This document shows positions 18,835 to 30,017 of a stretch of 64,000 nt of DNA, one piece after another (the stretch's first letter is position 1; each line of letters opens with the position of its first letter). Below the pieces are notes generated by a model. The model did not search any database and was not told the DNA's origin. It saw only the letters and a list, made by a program, of their open reading frames with translations. The stretch is from Staphylococcus warneri (GTDB lineage: Bacteria > Bacillota > Bacilli > Staphylococcales > Staphylococcaceae), in contig NZ_LR134269.1 of assembly GCF_900636385.1 (NCBI RefSeq), positions 1,488,001 through 1,552,000 on the forward strand, written 5' to 3'. The translations under genes and the position numbers were made by a program.

Positions 18835-20105
18835 TACTCATTCCCTCCTTTAGTAAGTACATAAATTGTATCTAATACTGCTTCATTAGCTAATTTTATA
18901 ATATCTTCTTTAGTCACTTTATCTATTTCATTTAAGAAAGCTTCATCACTTTGAGGCTCATCTAACAAAATTTGATTATGTGCTATTTCAATAATACTCT
19001 TTGGTCTGTCTGCAGATTCATGTCTTTGAGATGTAATAATTTTTTTAGCTAATGCAAGTTTATTTTCGTCAAATTCACCTTTTTTGAATTTATCAAATTC
19101 TTCTAAAATCGTTTGTTTCGCAGTTTCATATTTATCTGCTGATACGCCACTTAGCACAAATAAAAATCCATTTTTACCATCAATTTGAGAATGTATAGAA
19201 TATGCTAAACTTTGACGCTCACGTACTTCATTAAATAATACTGATGATGGATCTCCACCGAACATGATATTAAACACAATAAAAGCATAATAATTACTTT
19301 TACCATAATGAGTTGGGAAACGATAACCTAAATTAAGTTTAGCTTGATCGACATCATCAGTTTCAACTATTGTCTTTGGCAGTTGTTCAATTTTATTGTC
19401 TAATTTTTGTGCTTTATTATCAGAAACTTCAAAAGTAAACGGTTTAATTTCGAATTTAGATTGGATTTGATTATAGACTTGTTGTTTATCAACATTACCA
19501 ACAACATAAATAGCACAGTAGTCGTTTTCAATCATAGATTGATATGTATCATACAGTGATGCAGGTGTTACATGTGGCACTTGTTCAATTTGACCAGTTG
19601 CTAAATATTGATATGCTTCATTTTCAAACATATTTTCTAATAATTTTAAAAATGAATATTGTGCTTTGTTGTCAATCATCGCTTCAATCTTTTTACCTAA
19701 CAATGATTTTTCTTGTTTCACAAATTTGTCGTCAAACTGTTTATTATGTATTAAAGGATTCCATATTAATTCATTTAATAAATCTAATCCATGCTCAAAT
19801 AATGGTGTTTGATCTTTTAAATATCGTTCATTGACTATTTCTAAAGAAATAGTGATGACATGTTTATCTTTAAATTTCGAAACAAAGCTATTTACATATG
19901 CGCCGTAAAGTTCAGATAAACGACGGTTCAGTGCTTTATCGTCCTGCCATTTTTGAGATGCGCGAACAAGTACTTTGCTTAATACTGAACGTGCTGTTAT
20001 TGTTTCATATTCAAGTGGTGCCATAAATTTAAAAGTAATCGTTGTTGTTTTAAATTTCTCGGTTGGCAACACATGTATATGATTATTTTGATTTTCGTTA
20101 TGCAA
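18834..20105 (-). CDS. ymfF: M16-like protein without zinc motif (YmfF-like), EF-P modification-associated
   Basis: M16 fold over about 420 residues but no HxxEH at the equivalent N-terminal position (TARSVLSKVLVRASQKW), so it is probably a non-catalytic partner for the YmfH-like protein. A strong GGAGG (20114-20118) stands 8 bp before a TTG at 20105, which decides the start; an ATG at 20126 in the same frame has no such site. It follows the GntR regulator gene closely. Confidence 0.88.
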   Translation of the reverse strand: MHNENQNNHIHVLPTEKFKTTTITFKFMAPLEYETITARSVLSKVLVRASQKWQDDKALNRRLSELYGAYVNSFVSKFKDKHVITISLEIVNERYLKDQTPLFEHGLDLLNELIWNPLIHNKQFDDKFVKQEKSLLGKKIEAMIDNKAQYSFLKLLENMFENEAYQYLATGQIEQVPHVTPASLYDTYQSMIENDYCAIYVVGNVDKQQVYNQIQSKFEIKPFTFEVSDNKAQKLDNKIEQLPKTIVETDDVDQAKLNLGYRFPTHYGKSNYYAFIVFNIMFGGDPSSVLFNEVRERQSLAYSIHSQIDGKNGFLFVLSGVSADKYETAKQTILEEFDKFKKGEFDENKLALAKKIITSQRHESADRPKSIIEIAHNQILLDEPQSDEAFLNEIDKVTKEDIIKLANEAVLDTIYVLTKGGNE

Positions 20106-20132
20106 CTGCAATACCTCCATTAACATTTTCCA

Positions 20133-20846
20133 TTATTTTTCTCTTGTAATTCTAAATTTGACTAAACTACTCTTCATATAATTTAAAGAATATAAAATTG
20201 GATTATTTTGTTCATCAAAATGAGTAACCTTAAGTAACATTAATCCTTCATGTGGTGAGGCATTTAGCATTTCTGAAATATGTGGTTCATAATTAACCGC
20301 TTCTAAATCAGTTTCAGCATAAGTGACTGTATGTCCTGTAGCATGTTTAATTGCATTTAACATTGATCCATTACTTTCTTGATAACCTGTACATGTTAAA
20401 TAGTCCTTTGCAATCTTGTCTAAACAATAAACTACTGGTTGATGATTAGCAGTTTTCAATCTTTCTATAATAGTTACCGGTTGTTTCTCATTAATGCCTA
20501 AACGTTTAGCATCTAATAACGTTGCAGGTTGTTCATCAAAGTTTAAATATTCTGTACCAGATTGATAACCAGCACTGTTAATCATTTCAGTAATACTAAT
20601 TAATTCATTTAATGGATAAAAGAAAGGGGGCAGTGATTTGACACTGGTACCCTCTTCAAAATTATCTACAACTACTTGTTCAGTAATTAATTCTCTTATA
20701 CCTTCATAAACATCGTCTGTTTTAATATTGAGTTCTCGAGCAATAGCTAAATTACTAGGTAGTTTACTACCAAACTCTAATTCTCCAGACTTAATTTTGT
20801 TTAGAATATATTGTTTCACTCTATAAATAGCATTCATTTCCGCCAT
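20133..20846 (-). CDS. ymfC: GntR-family transcriptional regulator (YmfC-like, HutC subfamily)
   Basis: A 237-residue regulator with an N-terminal winged-helix domain (about 8-75, LPSNLAIARELNI recognition region) and a C-terminal UTRA ligand-binding domain (about 90-235). The GAGGTG site lies at the end of ftsK, two bases before this gene. It heads the ymfF-ymfH-ymfI group, so control of that group is a reasonable guess; no operator could be named. Confidence 0.88.
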   Translation of the reverse strand: MAEMNAIYRVKQYILNKIKSGELEFGSKLPSNLAIARELNIKTDDVYEGIRELITEQVVVDNFEEGTSVKSLPPFFYPLNELISITEMINSAGYQSGTEYLNFDEQPATLLDAKRLGINEKQPVTIIERLKTANHQPVVYCLDKIAKDYLTCTGYQESNGSMLNAIKHATGHTVTYAETDLEAVNYEPHISEMLNASPHEGLMLLKVTHFDEQNNPILYSLNYMKSSLVKFRITREK

Positions 20847-20848
20847 AA

Positions 20849-23245
20849 TTACACCTCATCTTTATCAATATCAACTAAAATTTGTCTTGGTTTACTACCT
20901 TTTTGTGGACCAATCACTTGGTTTCTTTCAAGATCATCCATCAGTCGTGATGCTCGGTTATACCCAATTCTAAACTGTCTCTGTAATAAAGATGTACTTG
21001 CTTTTTGTTTTTCAATTACAAATAAATAGGCTTCATCATATAAGGCATCTTCACTTTTCATTTCTGACTTATCTACTGGTGCATCAGGTTCCATTTCTTT
21101 GACATAATTTGCTTGTTGTTGCTCAACAACATAGTTAACTACATCTTGAACTTCTTGGTCGCTTAAGAATGCACCTTGTATTCTTGTTTTAGTTGAATCT
21201 CCATTTCCAACGTACAACATATCACCTTTACCTAATAATTTTTCAGCTCCACCAGATCCAATGATGGTTCTTGAGTCTGTTTGAGAACTTACAGCAAAGG
21301 CAATTCTTGATGGAATATTATTTTTAATAATACCTGTGATAACATCCACTGATGGTCTTTGTGTTGCAACGATTAAATGTATACCCGCTGCACGAGCCAT
21401 TTGTGTAATACGTTGAATTGCATTTTCGACTTCTTTACCAGCTACCATCATCAAGTCAGCTAATTCATCGACAATGACTACTATATAAGGTAACTCAGCT
21501 TGTTTTTCATCTAATTCTTTATTTTGTTTTCTAATAAATTGATTGTAACCCTCAATGTTTCTAGTTGATGAATGTTGGAATAAATCGTATCGTCTCTCCA
21601 TTTCAGCTACTATTTTTTCCAATGCTTGTGCTGCTTTATGTGGATTAGTTACAACTGGTATTAATAAATGTGGAATACCATTGTATACATTTAATTCTAC
21701 CATTTTTGGATCAATCAGCATAAGTTTTACTTCATGCGGTTTCGCGTTTAATAACAAGCTTGTAATAATTCCATTGATACATACTGATTTACCACTACCT
21801 GTAGACCCTGCTACTAACAAGTGAGGCATTTCATTTAATTGAATGGTAATAGGGTCACCTGAAATATCTCTACCCAAACCTACTTCTAATTTATCATTAG
21901 AAGGAAATTTTTCTTCTAAAACTTCTTTGAGTGCCACAAGAGAAATTTTATCATTTGGAACTTCAATCCCCACTGCTGAACGACCTGGGATTGGTGCTTC
22001 TATTCTTACATCTTTAGCTGCTAACGCTAAAGCAATATCATTATGCAAGTTTACTATTTTATTGACTTTCACACCTTGCGCGGGTTGTACCTCATATTGT
22101 GTTACTGCTGGACCTATTTTAATTTGCGTCACTTTAGCATCTACACCGAAGTTTTTCATCGTAGATTCTAGAACTTGTCCTTTTCTTTTCACTTCTGCTT
22201 TTGATGTCGATTGCTTATGTGTAGGTTGGTTTAATAATGATAATGGTGGCACTACATAAGCTGCATTCATTTCTTCTCCAGCTTCTGAAATAGAATTTTC
22301 ATTATCTTCATCACTAGACTGTTGATGATTTTCTGGCTCATCTACTGTTGATGGTTGTGAAGTGTTCTGAATGTCGCTTGCCTTTGGTGACATTTGTTCT
22401 GAATCATTACTAAATGATCGTTTTTTTCGTCTAGATGGGGTAGGTTCTTGCTCAGAATCACTGTGCCCATAAATAGGAATATCACTATCTTGAGGTACTT
22501 CTGGTAAATCTGAGACATCTTTGATTTCTTCTTTATCTTTTGTACGATGTCGTTTGTCTATTCTTTCAGCTTTATCTTTAGCTCTTTGTTCTTTATTTGA
22601 TTTTTTGACTTCACGTTTTTCTTTTAAATTTTGAGTGGCTGAAATACTCGATGTTCTAATATTTTCAAAAACTTTTTTAGTTACATCTCTATGGCGTAAA
22701 TTAAATAATAAAATAATACTTGAAGCAACAAGTAAAACAGTTATGATAAATACGCCAATAATAGAAATAAGTGGAATAAATAATTCTAATAAATAGTATC
22801 CAATTAAGCCCCCACCAAAATTAGGAAAGTGACTATGTTTGTATGATTGATAAACGTATGATAAAACGGGTTCTCTTTCAGATACGACACCTTTACTAAA
22901 GTGATAATATAGTTGAGAAATAAATAATAATGCTACTTGTAAAGTAATCGTTCCTACCGTACGTCTTGTTTTAGGAATTTTTTTAGAATATGTGATAAAT
23001 CCTGTTGCTAATAATATTAATATATATGTTAAATAACGACTCATTCCGACAAAATAATTAAAGAAACTATCTATCATTCTTCCAACGATGCCTAATTGAA
23101 AAGCACCTAAAATGACTAAAATAACCACAATGATAGCAACAATATATCTTAATGGACTCTCCGTTTGCTTTTTCTTTGTGGTTGATTTCTTTCTAGTTGT
23201 ATTCGATTTTTTCTTTGTCGGCGATTTTTTCTTTGCTTGTGGCAA
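20849..23245 (-). CDS. ftsK: DNA translocase FtsK/SpoIIIE
   Basis: Septum-located ATP-driven DNA pump that clears chromosome ends from the division site. A basic N-terminus (1-30), four membrane segments (about 33-53, 67-86, 98-112, 148-181), a low-complexity charged linker (about 185-345), the RecA-like motor with Walker A GSTGSGKS at 480-487 and DELADLMM, and a C-terminal gamma winged helix that reads polar sequence motifs ([18 protein letters not shown]). Length 798 is close to the S. aureus protein. The start is TTG with AAGGTG seven bases upstream. Confidence 0.96.
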   Translation of the reverse strand: MPQAKKKSPTKKKSNTTRKKSTTKKKQTESPLRYIVAIIVVILVILGAFQLGIVGRMIDSFFNYFVGMSRYLTYILILLATGFITYSKKIPKTRRTVGTITLQVALLFISQLYYHFSKGVVSEREPVLSYVYQSYKHSHFPNFGGGLIGYYLLELFIPLISIIGVFIITVLLVASSIILLFNLRHRDVTKKVFENIRTSSISATQNLKEKREVKKSNKEQRAKDKAERIDKRHRTKDKEEIKDVSDLPEVPQDSDIPIYGHSDSEQEPTPSRRKKRSFSNDSEQMSPKASDIQNTSQPSTVDEPENHQQSSDEDNENSISEAGEEMNAAYVVPPLSLLNQPTHKQSTSKAEVKRKGQVLESTMKNFGVDAKVTQIKIGPAVTQYEVQPAQGVKVNKIVNLHNDIALALAAKDVRIEAPIPGRSAVGIEVPNDKISLVALKEVLEEKFPSNDKLEVGLGRDISGDPITIQLNEMPHLLVAGSTGSGKSVCINGIITSLLLNAKPHEVKLMLIDPKMVELNVYNGIPHLLIPVVTNPHKAAQALEKIVAEMERRYDLFQHSSTRNIEGYNQFIRKQNKELDEKQAELPYIVVIVDELADLMMVAGKEVENAIQRITQMARAAGIHLIVATQRPSVDVITGIIKNNIPSRIAFAVSSQTDSRTIIGSGGAEKLLGKGDMLYVGNGDSTKTRIQGAFLSDQEVQDVVNYVVEQQQANYVKEMEPDAPVDKSEMKSEDALYDEAYLFVIEKQKASTSLLQRQFRIGYNRASRLMDDLERNQVIGPQKGSKPRQILVDIDKDEV

Positions 23246-23314
23246 ATTCGTACACCTTCTTTTTTTAATCTTTCGTATGTATCGTATTTATTTAAAGTTT
23301 TATTAAATAAGATG

Positions 23315-23467
23315 AAAGAGGTAAGGACGTCACACACATAATAGAACATCTGTATGATACAACGAATCTATCTTGATGCAGATTCGCATTTCAACATTTG
23401 TCTATTGAAGTCTGTAGTGATTGACATACTTAAACTACAAACAACGTGAGTTTGTCCCAACCTCTTT
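23315..23467 (-). repeat. Paired-end 3' element after rnjB
   Basis: Arms AAAGAGGTAAGGAC (23315-23328) and the complement of AAAGAGGTTGGGAC (23454-23467) enclose about 125 bp with a further GAATC/GATTC stem. It starts 17 bp after the restored rnjB stop and shares the GAGGT...ACCTC arm core with the elements after recA and infB. Probably a terminator with a large insert. Confidence 0.5.
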
Positions 23468-23484
23468 AGTTTATTTTATAATGA

Positions 23485-25159
23485 TTATATTTCAGATATA
23501 ACTGGAATAATCATTGGACGACGTTTTGTACTTTCGAAAAGTAATTTACTAATTTTATCTCTCATGTTTTGTTTGATTTCTGACCATTCAATTCGTTTTT
23601 CTTGTAAGCCAGCTTCTACAATTTCTCGCACTTTTTTCTTCAGCTTCTTTTAATAATTCTTCGCTTTCTCGTACATAAACAAAGCCTCTTGACTGAATTT
23701 CAGGACCAGCAGCAATTCTACGGTTTTTAGGGTCCAGCGTTACAACAGCAATAAAAATACCATCTTCAGCTAACAAATGACGATCTCTTAATACAATATT
23801 ACCGACATCTCCTACACCAATACCATCAATTAATACATTGCCAGAATGTACTTTTTCATTTAATACCATATTCTTGCCATCGTAATTGATGACATCCCCT
23901 TTTTCAACAAGGAAAATCTTTTCAGGAGCAACCCCTGCTTCAGCTGCTAACTTAGCATGCGCAATTTGCATTTTGAATTCACCTTGAACTGGTACAAAGT
24001 ATTCTGGTTTCATGATGTTAATCATCATTTTTAACTCTTCCATGCAACCATGACTTGACGCATGTATTTTTTTATTATTTGGAATAATATGTGCACCAGC
24101 ACGTACTAATTCATTTAATGTATCAGCTATAATGACTTCCATATTGGCAGATGCAGTAATCGCTAAGAATACTGAATCACCTTTTTCGATGTTCATAATT
24201 TTATGTTTTTGTTGAGCCATTTGACTTAACGCTTCTACAGGTTCGCCTTGCATTCCTGTCGCAATAATGATGACTTCATTTTTCGGATAATTTTCGACTT
24301 CGCTAATTGGAATAAGTAAGTCTTTAGGAATATCGAAATATCCCATTTTGCGTGCGATATTAAATGAACTTTCTAATGAACGACCTAAAAATGAGACTTT
24401 TCGATTCAATTGGCTAGCAATATTTAACACTTGTTGAATTCTTATAAAATTCGATGCATAACATGATACAATCAAACGACCTTTAACTTTTGCAAATGCA
24501 TCATACATATGATGTTCGATGACATTTTCAGGTGTATTGTACCCCGGCTTTTCTGCTTCTGTAGAATCACTAATTAATGCAAATACGCCTTCTTCACCAA
24601 TTTCCGCCATACGTTTGAAATCTGGAGAATATTGCCCTCTTAAACTTTGGTCAAATTTAAATTCACCAGTATAAACGATTGATCCATATGAAGTATGAAT
24701 ACAAATACCTAAACTATCAGGGATACTGTGTGTAGTATTAAAGAAACTAATATTCACATTTTTAAAACGCATCACAGATTCATGATTGACTGAATAGTAA
24801 CGTACTTTTTTATTAATATTTCGAGACTTCATATTCTCTTTAACAAGTGCAATTGTTAATTTTGAACCATACACAGGTGCATCAACTTGTTCTAAAATAT
24901 AACTTACAGCACCCATTGCATGCTCGTGACCATGTGTAAGGAATATCCCTTTTAACTTTTCTTTATTTTCAATGACATATTGAATGTCTGGTATTACTAT
25001 ATCTACACCTAACATTTCATCTTCTGGAAACATTAAGCCTGCATCTAGCATAAACATTTCATCGTCTATTTCAACGATATACATATTTTTCGCAATTTCT
25101 CCAACACCACCAAGTGGTATGATGCGAATGTCTTTGTTTTTTTTCTTTATTAAACTCAA
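23485..25159 (-). pseudogene. rnjB: Ribonuclease J2, frameshifted near the C-terminus
   Basis: RNase J2 pairs with RNase J1 in 5'-3' exonucleolytic decay and processing. The beta-lactamase domain starts [18 protein letters not shown] and has the degenerate motif HGHEHAMG expected of J2. The uninterrupted frame stops at 23588 after a foreign tail ([14 protein letters not shown]). At 23632-23637 the coding strand has six A's; with five, the frame continues as [19 protein letters not shown] and ends in PVISEI at 23485, giving 557 residues, the normal length. So one inserted base costs about 45 residues of the C-terminal domain. Either a real frameshift or a homopolymer sequencing error. Start is TTG with a GGAGG site. 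Confidence 0.85.
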
Positions 25160-25301
25160 AATGTTACCTCCTATAATTAATCCCCGTCCATATATAAACT
25201 CACCATTTATTATAAGTTAAAATTTGCTTGATGTACACTATTAATGCACGTCATGACTCTATATTATAATAGGATATTTGAATTCTTTGTATGAACTAAA
25301 A

Positions 25302-25334
25302 AAGATTGGAAACCTTTATTGGGTTTCCAATCTT
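25302..25334 (-). terminator. Terminator after pnp
   Basis: Perfect 13-bp stem AAGATTGGAAACC with a short loop and a run of T's on the minus strand. Confidence 0.9.
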
Positions 25335-25345
25335 GTAAGATATCA

Positions 25346-27445
25346 TTATTTTTCATTAATTGCTTTGTGAGATGCATTAACGCGGCCTTGTTTATCAATT
25401 TCAGTTACTTTAACTTCGATTGAATCACCTAATTTTAATACATCTTCAACTTTATTAATACGCTCAGTTGAAATTTGTGAGATGTGTAATAATGCATCTT
25501 TTCCAGGGAACAATTCTACGAAGGCACCATATTTTTCAATGCGTTTAACTTTAGCATTATATACTTGACCAACTTCTGCTTCACGTGTGATTTCTTCAAT
25601 AATTTCACGTGCGCGATCAATCATTTCTTGATCCACAGCACCGATGAATATTTGACCATCTTGTTCGATATCTAATTTAACACCTGTTTCATCAATAATT
25701 TCATTGATTTTTTTACCACCAGGTCCGATTACGTCTCTAATTTTTTCAGGTTTAATATTCATAGTAACCACTTTAGGTGCATATGCACTTAATTCGTTTC
25801 TTGGTTGATCAATTGTTTGTAACATATGATCCATTATCGCTAAACGACCTTGACGCGCTTGTTCTAAAGCTTCTTCAATTACTTCACGTGTTAAACCATC
25901 AATTTTAATATCCATTTGGATTGCAGTAATACCATCTTTAGTACCTGCTACTTTAAAGTCCATATCACCTAGCGCATCTTCCATACCTTGAATATCAGTT
26001 AAAATAGTATAACTATCTTCACGTGTAACTAATCCCATTGCAATTCCGGCAACTGGTGCTTTGATTGGTACACCGGCATCCATTAGCGCTAATGTTGAAC
26101 CACAAATTGAAGCTTGTGATGATGAACCATTAGATTCTAATACTTCACTTACAATTCGCACTGTATAAGGGAAGTCCGATGTATCTGGAATAATATATTT
26201 AAGTGCTCTTTCACCAAGGGCACCGTGACCAATTTCACGACGTCCTGGTGCTCTTACAGGCCCAGTTTCACCTACAGAGAAGTTAGGGAAATTATAGTGA
26301 TGCATGAAGCGCTTTTCTTCTTCAGGTCCTAGACCATCAATTAATTGATAATCTCCTAGAGCACCTAGTGTTAAAACAGACAATGCTTGTGTTTGACCAC
26401 GAGTGAATAAGCCTGAGCCGTGCGCTCTTGGTAGAAGTCCTACTTCCGATTCTAACGGACGGATTTCATCAGGTTTACGACCATCTGGACGTATTTTTTC
26501 GTCTGCAATCAAACGTCTAACTTCTTCTTTAACTAAATCATTTAAAATAGCATATACTTCTTTAATTAACGCTTCATTATCAGGATCTTCTTCATCAATA
26601 AATTCAGCAACGATATCTTCTTTCAAAGCGTCTAAATTAATGTCACGTTGTTGTTTATCAAAAGTTAATACTGTATCTTTTAATCCTTTAGCTTCAGTTA
26701 ATGATTTAACTTTTTCAACAAGTTCTTCATCTCTTTCAACTGGAATAAACTCTTGCTTTTCCGGTTGAATATAATCAATGATTTCTTGTTGGAAAGCGAC
26801 TAATCGTTTAATTTCATCATGACCAAAGAAGATTGCCTCAAGCATTTCACTTTCTGTGATTTCACTCGCACCAGCTTCAACCATATTAACTGCATCTTTA
26901 TGGCCTGCTACTTCTAAATCTAAACGCGATACTTCTTTTTCAGCAACAGTTGGATTAATCACATACTTGCCATCTACATATCCTACATTCACACCTGCAA
27001 TAGGCCCCAAGAATGGAATATCAGACACACTTAAAGCCATTGAAGAACCAATCATAGCGGCCATTTCAGGTGAACAATCAGGGTCAGCACTAAGCACAAT
27101 ATTCATAATTTGAACATCATGCTTATATCCTTTAGGGAACAATGGTCGTATTGGTCTATCTATTAAACGTGCAGTTAATGTTGCGTCATCTCCTGGACGT
27201 CCTTCTCTTTTTTTAAATCCTCCAGGAATCTTACCTGCAGCGTACATTTTTTCTTCATAATTAACTGTTAATGGGAAAAAGTCACCATCACGTGGTTCCT
27301 TAGAAGCTGTAGCAGTTGATAAGACAACTGTATCACCATAACGTACTAAAACAGCACCGTTAGCTTGTTTGGCTAATTGTCCTGTCTCAATTGTTAATGA
27401 TCTGCCAGCCCACTCAGTTTTAAAAACTTTCTTCTCTTGAGACAT
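25346..27445 (-). CDS. pnp: Polyribonucleotide nucleotidyltransferase (PNPase)
   Basis: Phosphorolytic 3'-5' exoribonuclease, trimeric, cytoplasmic. Two RNase PH-like domains flank an all-helical domain (about 1-230, 235-320, 325-550), then a KH domain (from about 555, [20 protein letters not shown]) and an S1 domain (about 620-695, [24 protein letters not shown]). The 699-residue length is normal. It lies after rpsO with a terminator and its own promoter between them, and upstream of rnjB. Confidence 0.97.
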   Translation of the reverse strand: MSQEKKVFKTEWAGRSLTIETGQLAKQANGAVLVRYGDTVVLSTATASKEPRDGDFFPLTVNYEEKMYAAGKIPGGFKKREGRPGDDATLTARLIDRPIRPLFPKGYKHDVQIMNIVLSADPDCSPEMAAMIGSSMALSVSDIPFLGPIAGVNVGYVDGKYVINPTVAEKEVSRLDLEVAGHKDAVNMVEAGASEITESEMLEAIFFGHDEIKRLVAFQQEIIDYIQPEKQEFIPVERDEELVEKVKSLTEAKGLKDTVLTFDKQQRDINLDALKEDIVAEFIDEEDPDNEALIKEVYAILNDLVKEEVRRLIADEKIRPDGRKPDEIRPLESEVGLLPRAHGSGLFTRGQTQALSVLTLGALGDYQLIDGLGPEEEKRFMHHYNFPNFSVGETGPVRAPGRREIGHGALGERALKYIIPDTSDFPYTVRIVSEVLESNGSSSQASICGSTLALMDAGVPIKAPVAGIAMGLVTREDSYTILTDIQGMEDALGDMDFKVAGTKDGITAIQMDIKIDGLTREVIEEALEQARQGRLAIMDHMLQTIDQPRNELSAYAPKVVTMNIKPEKIRDVIGPGGKKINEIIDETGVKLDIEQDGQIFIGAVDQEMIDRAREIIEEITREAEVGQVYNAKVKRIEKYGAFVELFPGKDALLHISQISTERINKVEDVLKLGDSIEVKVTEIDKQGRVNASHKAINEK

Positions 27446-27500
27446 TATGAATCTCCTCTCTAAATTCTATTATCTATATCATATCATTTATTACATTTAA

Positions 27501-27528
27501 TTTATATTAGTTCTTATTTGTTAGACAA
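27501..27528 (-). promoter_or_regulatory. Likely promoter of pnp
   Basis: Minus-strand -35 TTGTCT (27523-27528), 16-bp spacer, -10 TATAAA (27501-27506), directly after the rpsO terminator and about 55 bp before pnp. Confidence 0.5.
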
Positions 27529-27535
27529 TAAAAAA

Positions 27536-27565
27536 AGGAAAGTACCAATCGAATGGTGCTTTCCT
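27536..27565 (-). terminator. Terminator after rpsO
   Basis: Stem AGGAAAGTACCA/TGGTGCTTTCCT, followed by seven T's on the minus strand. Confidence 0.9.
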
Positions 27566-27580
27566 AATTTATTATTAAGA

Positions 27581-27850
27581 TTAACGACGGATACCTAAAG
27601 ATTTGATTAATTCACGGTAACGTTGAATATCTTTACCACGTAAGTAGTTTAATAAATGTCTACGACGACCAACCATTTTTAATAATCCACGACGTGAATG
27701 GTGATCTTTTTTGTGCTCACGTAAATGTTCGTTTAATGCAGAGATTTCTGCAGTTAAAACAGCGATTTGTACTTCTGGAGAACCAGTATCTGTTTCGTGA
27801 GTACGGTATTCTTTAATTAATTCATTTTTACGTTCTTGTGAAATTGCCAT
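27581..27850 (-). CDS. rpsO: 30S ribosomal protein S15
   Basis: 89-residue primary 16S rRNA-binding protein with the [18 protein letters not shown] motif ([26 protein letters not shown]). The ATG at 27850 is chosen: it gives the standard MAISQERK start and stands after AAAGGAGG. An in-frame TTG two codons upstream is not needed. The ~113-bp leader back to ribF contains two small stems (about 27890-27910 and 27935-27955) that could serve termination or S15 autocontrol, but no known leader was recognised. Confidence 0.97.
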   Translation of the reverse strand: MAISQERKNELIKEYRTHETDTGSPEVQIAVLTAEISALNEHLREHKKDHHSRRGLLKMVGRRRHLLNYLRGKDIQRYRELIKSLGIRR

Positions 27851-27963
27851 TGTCAATTTCCTCCTTTAATTTGTATACTCCTTTATCCGAGTTAGGCGTC
27901 GGAGTCTCGACCTACTAAGAAAAAGGTTGTCTCTTAAACAAGTCTGTCTTGTTTTAATCAACT

Positions 27964-28935
27964 TTATATATTATATGATACATCGTCTCCAAAATCAACA
28001 GATAATAAATATTTAGCACGAGCTTTGTCATCATTCATCTGCTCTACTAATGGATCGATACCATCAAATTTTATTTCAGGGCGTAAGAAATGATGCCAGT
28101 ATACCACTACTCGTTCTCCATAAATATTTTCATCGAAATCAAAAATATTAACTTCTATGACAACTTCTGCCTTTGCTGGATCATGGAAAGTGGGTTTAAC
28201 ACCAACGTTTGCAACGCCTCGATATAATTTTTGTTCGGTGCCAATTTCCATACTTACTGCATAAACGCCTTTTTTGGGTAACAAATAATCATCACTAGGA
28301 TGAACATTAGCAGTTGGGAATCCAATTGTTCGTCCACGTTTTTCACCTTGAACAACAGTACCTTTTATTTTATATAAGTAACCTAATTCCTCATTCGCTT
28401 TTTGCAATTCACCGCTTTGTAATGCATCTCTAATCGCTGTAGTAGAAATTTTTTCATCGTCTAATTCTTGTTTGCCCACTATTGTCGTATTAAATGAATC
28501 AACCTCATTTAACACCGTCATATTACCTTTACCAAATTTACCAAACGTAAAGTCAAATCCAGCAATAACTTCTTTGACATTATTTTTAATAATATATTCT
28601 TCAATAAATTCTTCAGATGTTACATTTGCAAACCTAGATGAGAAATTAATAACGATACAGTAGTCCACATCATGTGAAGCTATCATATCAATTTTGTCTG
28701 AAAGTGGTGTTAAGTAAGTCGTTCTTTTGCGTTCAGGATTTAACACAACAGATGGATGTGGATCAAACGTCATAACAGCCTTCTTCAGTCCACGAGATTG
28801 TGCCTGTTGATCTAATGTTTGAAAAACTTTATCATGCCCTTTATGCATACCATCAAAGAAACCAAACGCCATCGCAACGTTTTCATTTATTCGTTGGTCA
28901 TCTTGAATTGGATGGGTAATTTCTATCACTTTCAT
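27964..28935 (-). CDS. ribF: Bifunctional riboflavin kinase/FAD synthetase
   Basis: Makes FMN and FAD from riboflavin. N-terminal adenylyltransferase domain with GFFDGMHKGH near residues 26-35, C-terminal flavokinase domain with GRTIGFPTAN near 205-214. 323 residues, normal. It follows truB by 12 bp, the common Firmicutes pair. Confidence 0.96.
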   Translation of the reverse strand: MKVIEITHPIQDDQRINENVAMAFGFFDGMHKGHDKVFQTLDQQAQSRGLKKAVMTFDPHPSVVLNPERKRTTYLTPLSDKIDMIASHDVDYCIVINFSSRFANVTSEEFIEEYIIKNNVKEVIAGFDFTFGKFGKGNMTVLNEVDSFNTTIVGKQELDDEKISTTAIRDALQSGELQKANEELGYLYKIKGTVVQGEKRGRTIGFPTANVHPSDDYLLPKKGVYAVSMEIGTEQKLYRGVANVGVKPTFHDPAKAEVVIEVNIFDFDENIYGERVVVYWHHFLRPEIKFDGIDPLVEQMNDDKARAKYLLSVDFGDDVSYNI

Positions 28936-28947
28936 AATAAATCTCCT

Positions 28948-29865
28948 TTAATTAAATACTTTTTTAGGTTTTAATTCATCTGGTTTATCTGGATGTACAA
29001 TGTATATTGCCATTGCTTTTTGAGTAGAATCATCAACAAATACAAATTGGTCATTCGTTATATTTTGAAATTGTTTTTTATAAAACTTTTGACCATTCAA
29101 AATGCGTTGTTTGATTTGTTCATTATCTATATTGATTTGCGGTAAACCTTTCAAACCATATTCTATAGGAAACAATTTATCTTGTAATGCATCATGCTCA
29201 TGTAATGAACGTATATCTTCAAGAGTCAGACTTTGTTCGAGGTCAAATCCCCCTGATTGGACACGTGTTAACAACGACATATGTGCTGGCAAACCTAATT
29301 TTGAACCTATATCCGTCGCTAATGTTCTAATATATGTTCCCTTACCACAATTTACTGAAATATCAAAATGACATTCGCCGTCTTTGAATCGTAAAGGGGA
29401 TGTACGTGCAATATGTTTAATCGTTACATTTCTCACTGGTCGTTCCACAGTTTCATTATTGCGTGCATACTCATATAACCTTTTCCCTTTAACTTTAACC
29501 GAAGAGTACATTGGTGGAATTTGTTCTATCGTACCTTCAAACTGTCTGATAATATCGTCAACTTGAATGTCAGTTAGTTCATTTTCTTCTATTTTTTGAT
29601 ATTCAACTGTTTCGCCTGTCTGATCTTCTGTAGTTGTACTTCTACCAATTGTTACAGTTGCTTCATAGGATTTACCCATTTCCATAACATAATCGCTCAC
29701 ACGTGTTGCTGAGCCAATACATATAGGTAAGACGCCTGATACTTCAGGATCCAACGTACCCGTATGACCAACTTTTTTAGTTTTAAGTATCTTTCTTAGT
29801 TTAAAGACCACATCATGACTGGTTAATCCTCGGTCTTTATATACTGGTAATATACCGTTATACAT
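28948..29865 (-). CDS. truB: tRNA pseudouridine(55) synthase TruB
   Basis: Forms pseudouridine 55 in the T-loop of tRNAs. The catalytic aspartate lies in [11 protein letters not shown] near residue 39, and the conserved [13 protein letters not shown] segment is present. The ATG at 29865 ([10 protein letters not shown]) is preferred over one eight codons upstream because an AGGTG site lies just before it and it gives the usual 305-residue protein. Confidence 0.96.
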   Translation of the reverse strand: MYNGILPVYKDRGLTSHDVVFKLRKILKTKKVGHTGTLDPEVSGVLPICIGSATRVSDYVMEMGKSYEATVTIGRSTTTEDQTGETVEYQKIEENELTDIQVDDIIRQFEGTIEQIPPMYSSVKVKGKRLYEYARNNETVERPVRNVTIKHIARTSPLRFKDGECHFDISVNCGKGTYIRTLATDIGSKLGLPAHMSLLTRVQSGGFDLEQSLTLEDIRSLHEHDALQDKLFPIEYGLKGLPQINIDNEQIKQRILNGQKFYKKQFQNITNDQFVFVDDSTQKAMAIYIVHPDKPDELKPKKVFN

Positions 29866-29976
29866 GGTTTCACACCTTTTATTTTTCAAAATTGATATAC
29901 TTATTTATTATAACATTTAACTATGAAATGGATGATATTGTTCATACTTTAATATTAAATGATTTTGATATGTATA

Positions 29977-30003
29977 TAGCCTGAGAAACATTTTCCCAGG
30001 CTA
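29977..30003. terminator. Hairpin terminator after rbfA
   Basis: TAGCCTG/CAGGCTA stem with partially paired A/T interior, 14 bp after the rbfA stop; no strong T-run. Similar core to the korB terminator. Confidence 0.55.
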
Positions 30004-30017
30004 AAATAAAATGATTA

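Noticed and set aside
21843..22259. Plus-strand open frame of 138 codons
   Set aside because: Antisense shadow of the ftsK motor region.
23628..23640. Programmed ribosomal frameshift in rnjB
   Set aside because: The A-run followed by G resembles a -1 slippery site, but restoring the J2 frame needs a +1 shift, and six A's is short for polymerase slippage. A plain indel or sequencing error is simpler.
27857..27963. Known S15 autoregulatory leader in front of rpsO
   Set aside because: Two small stems are present, but I could not match them to a described S15-binding motif.
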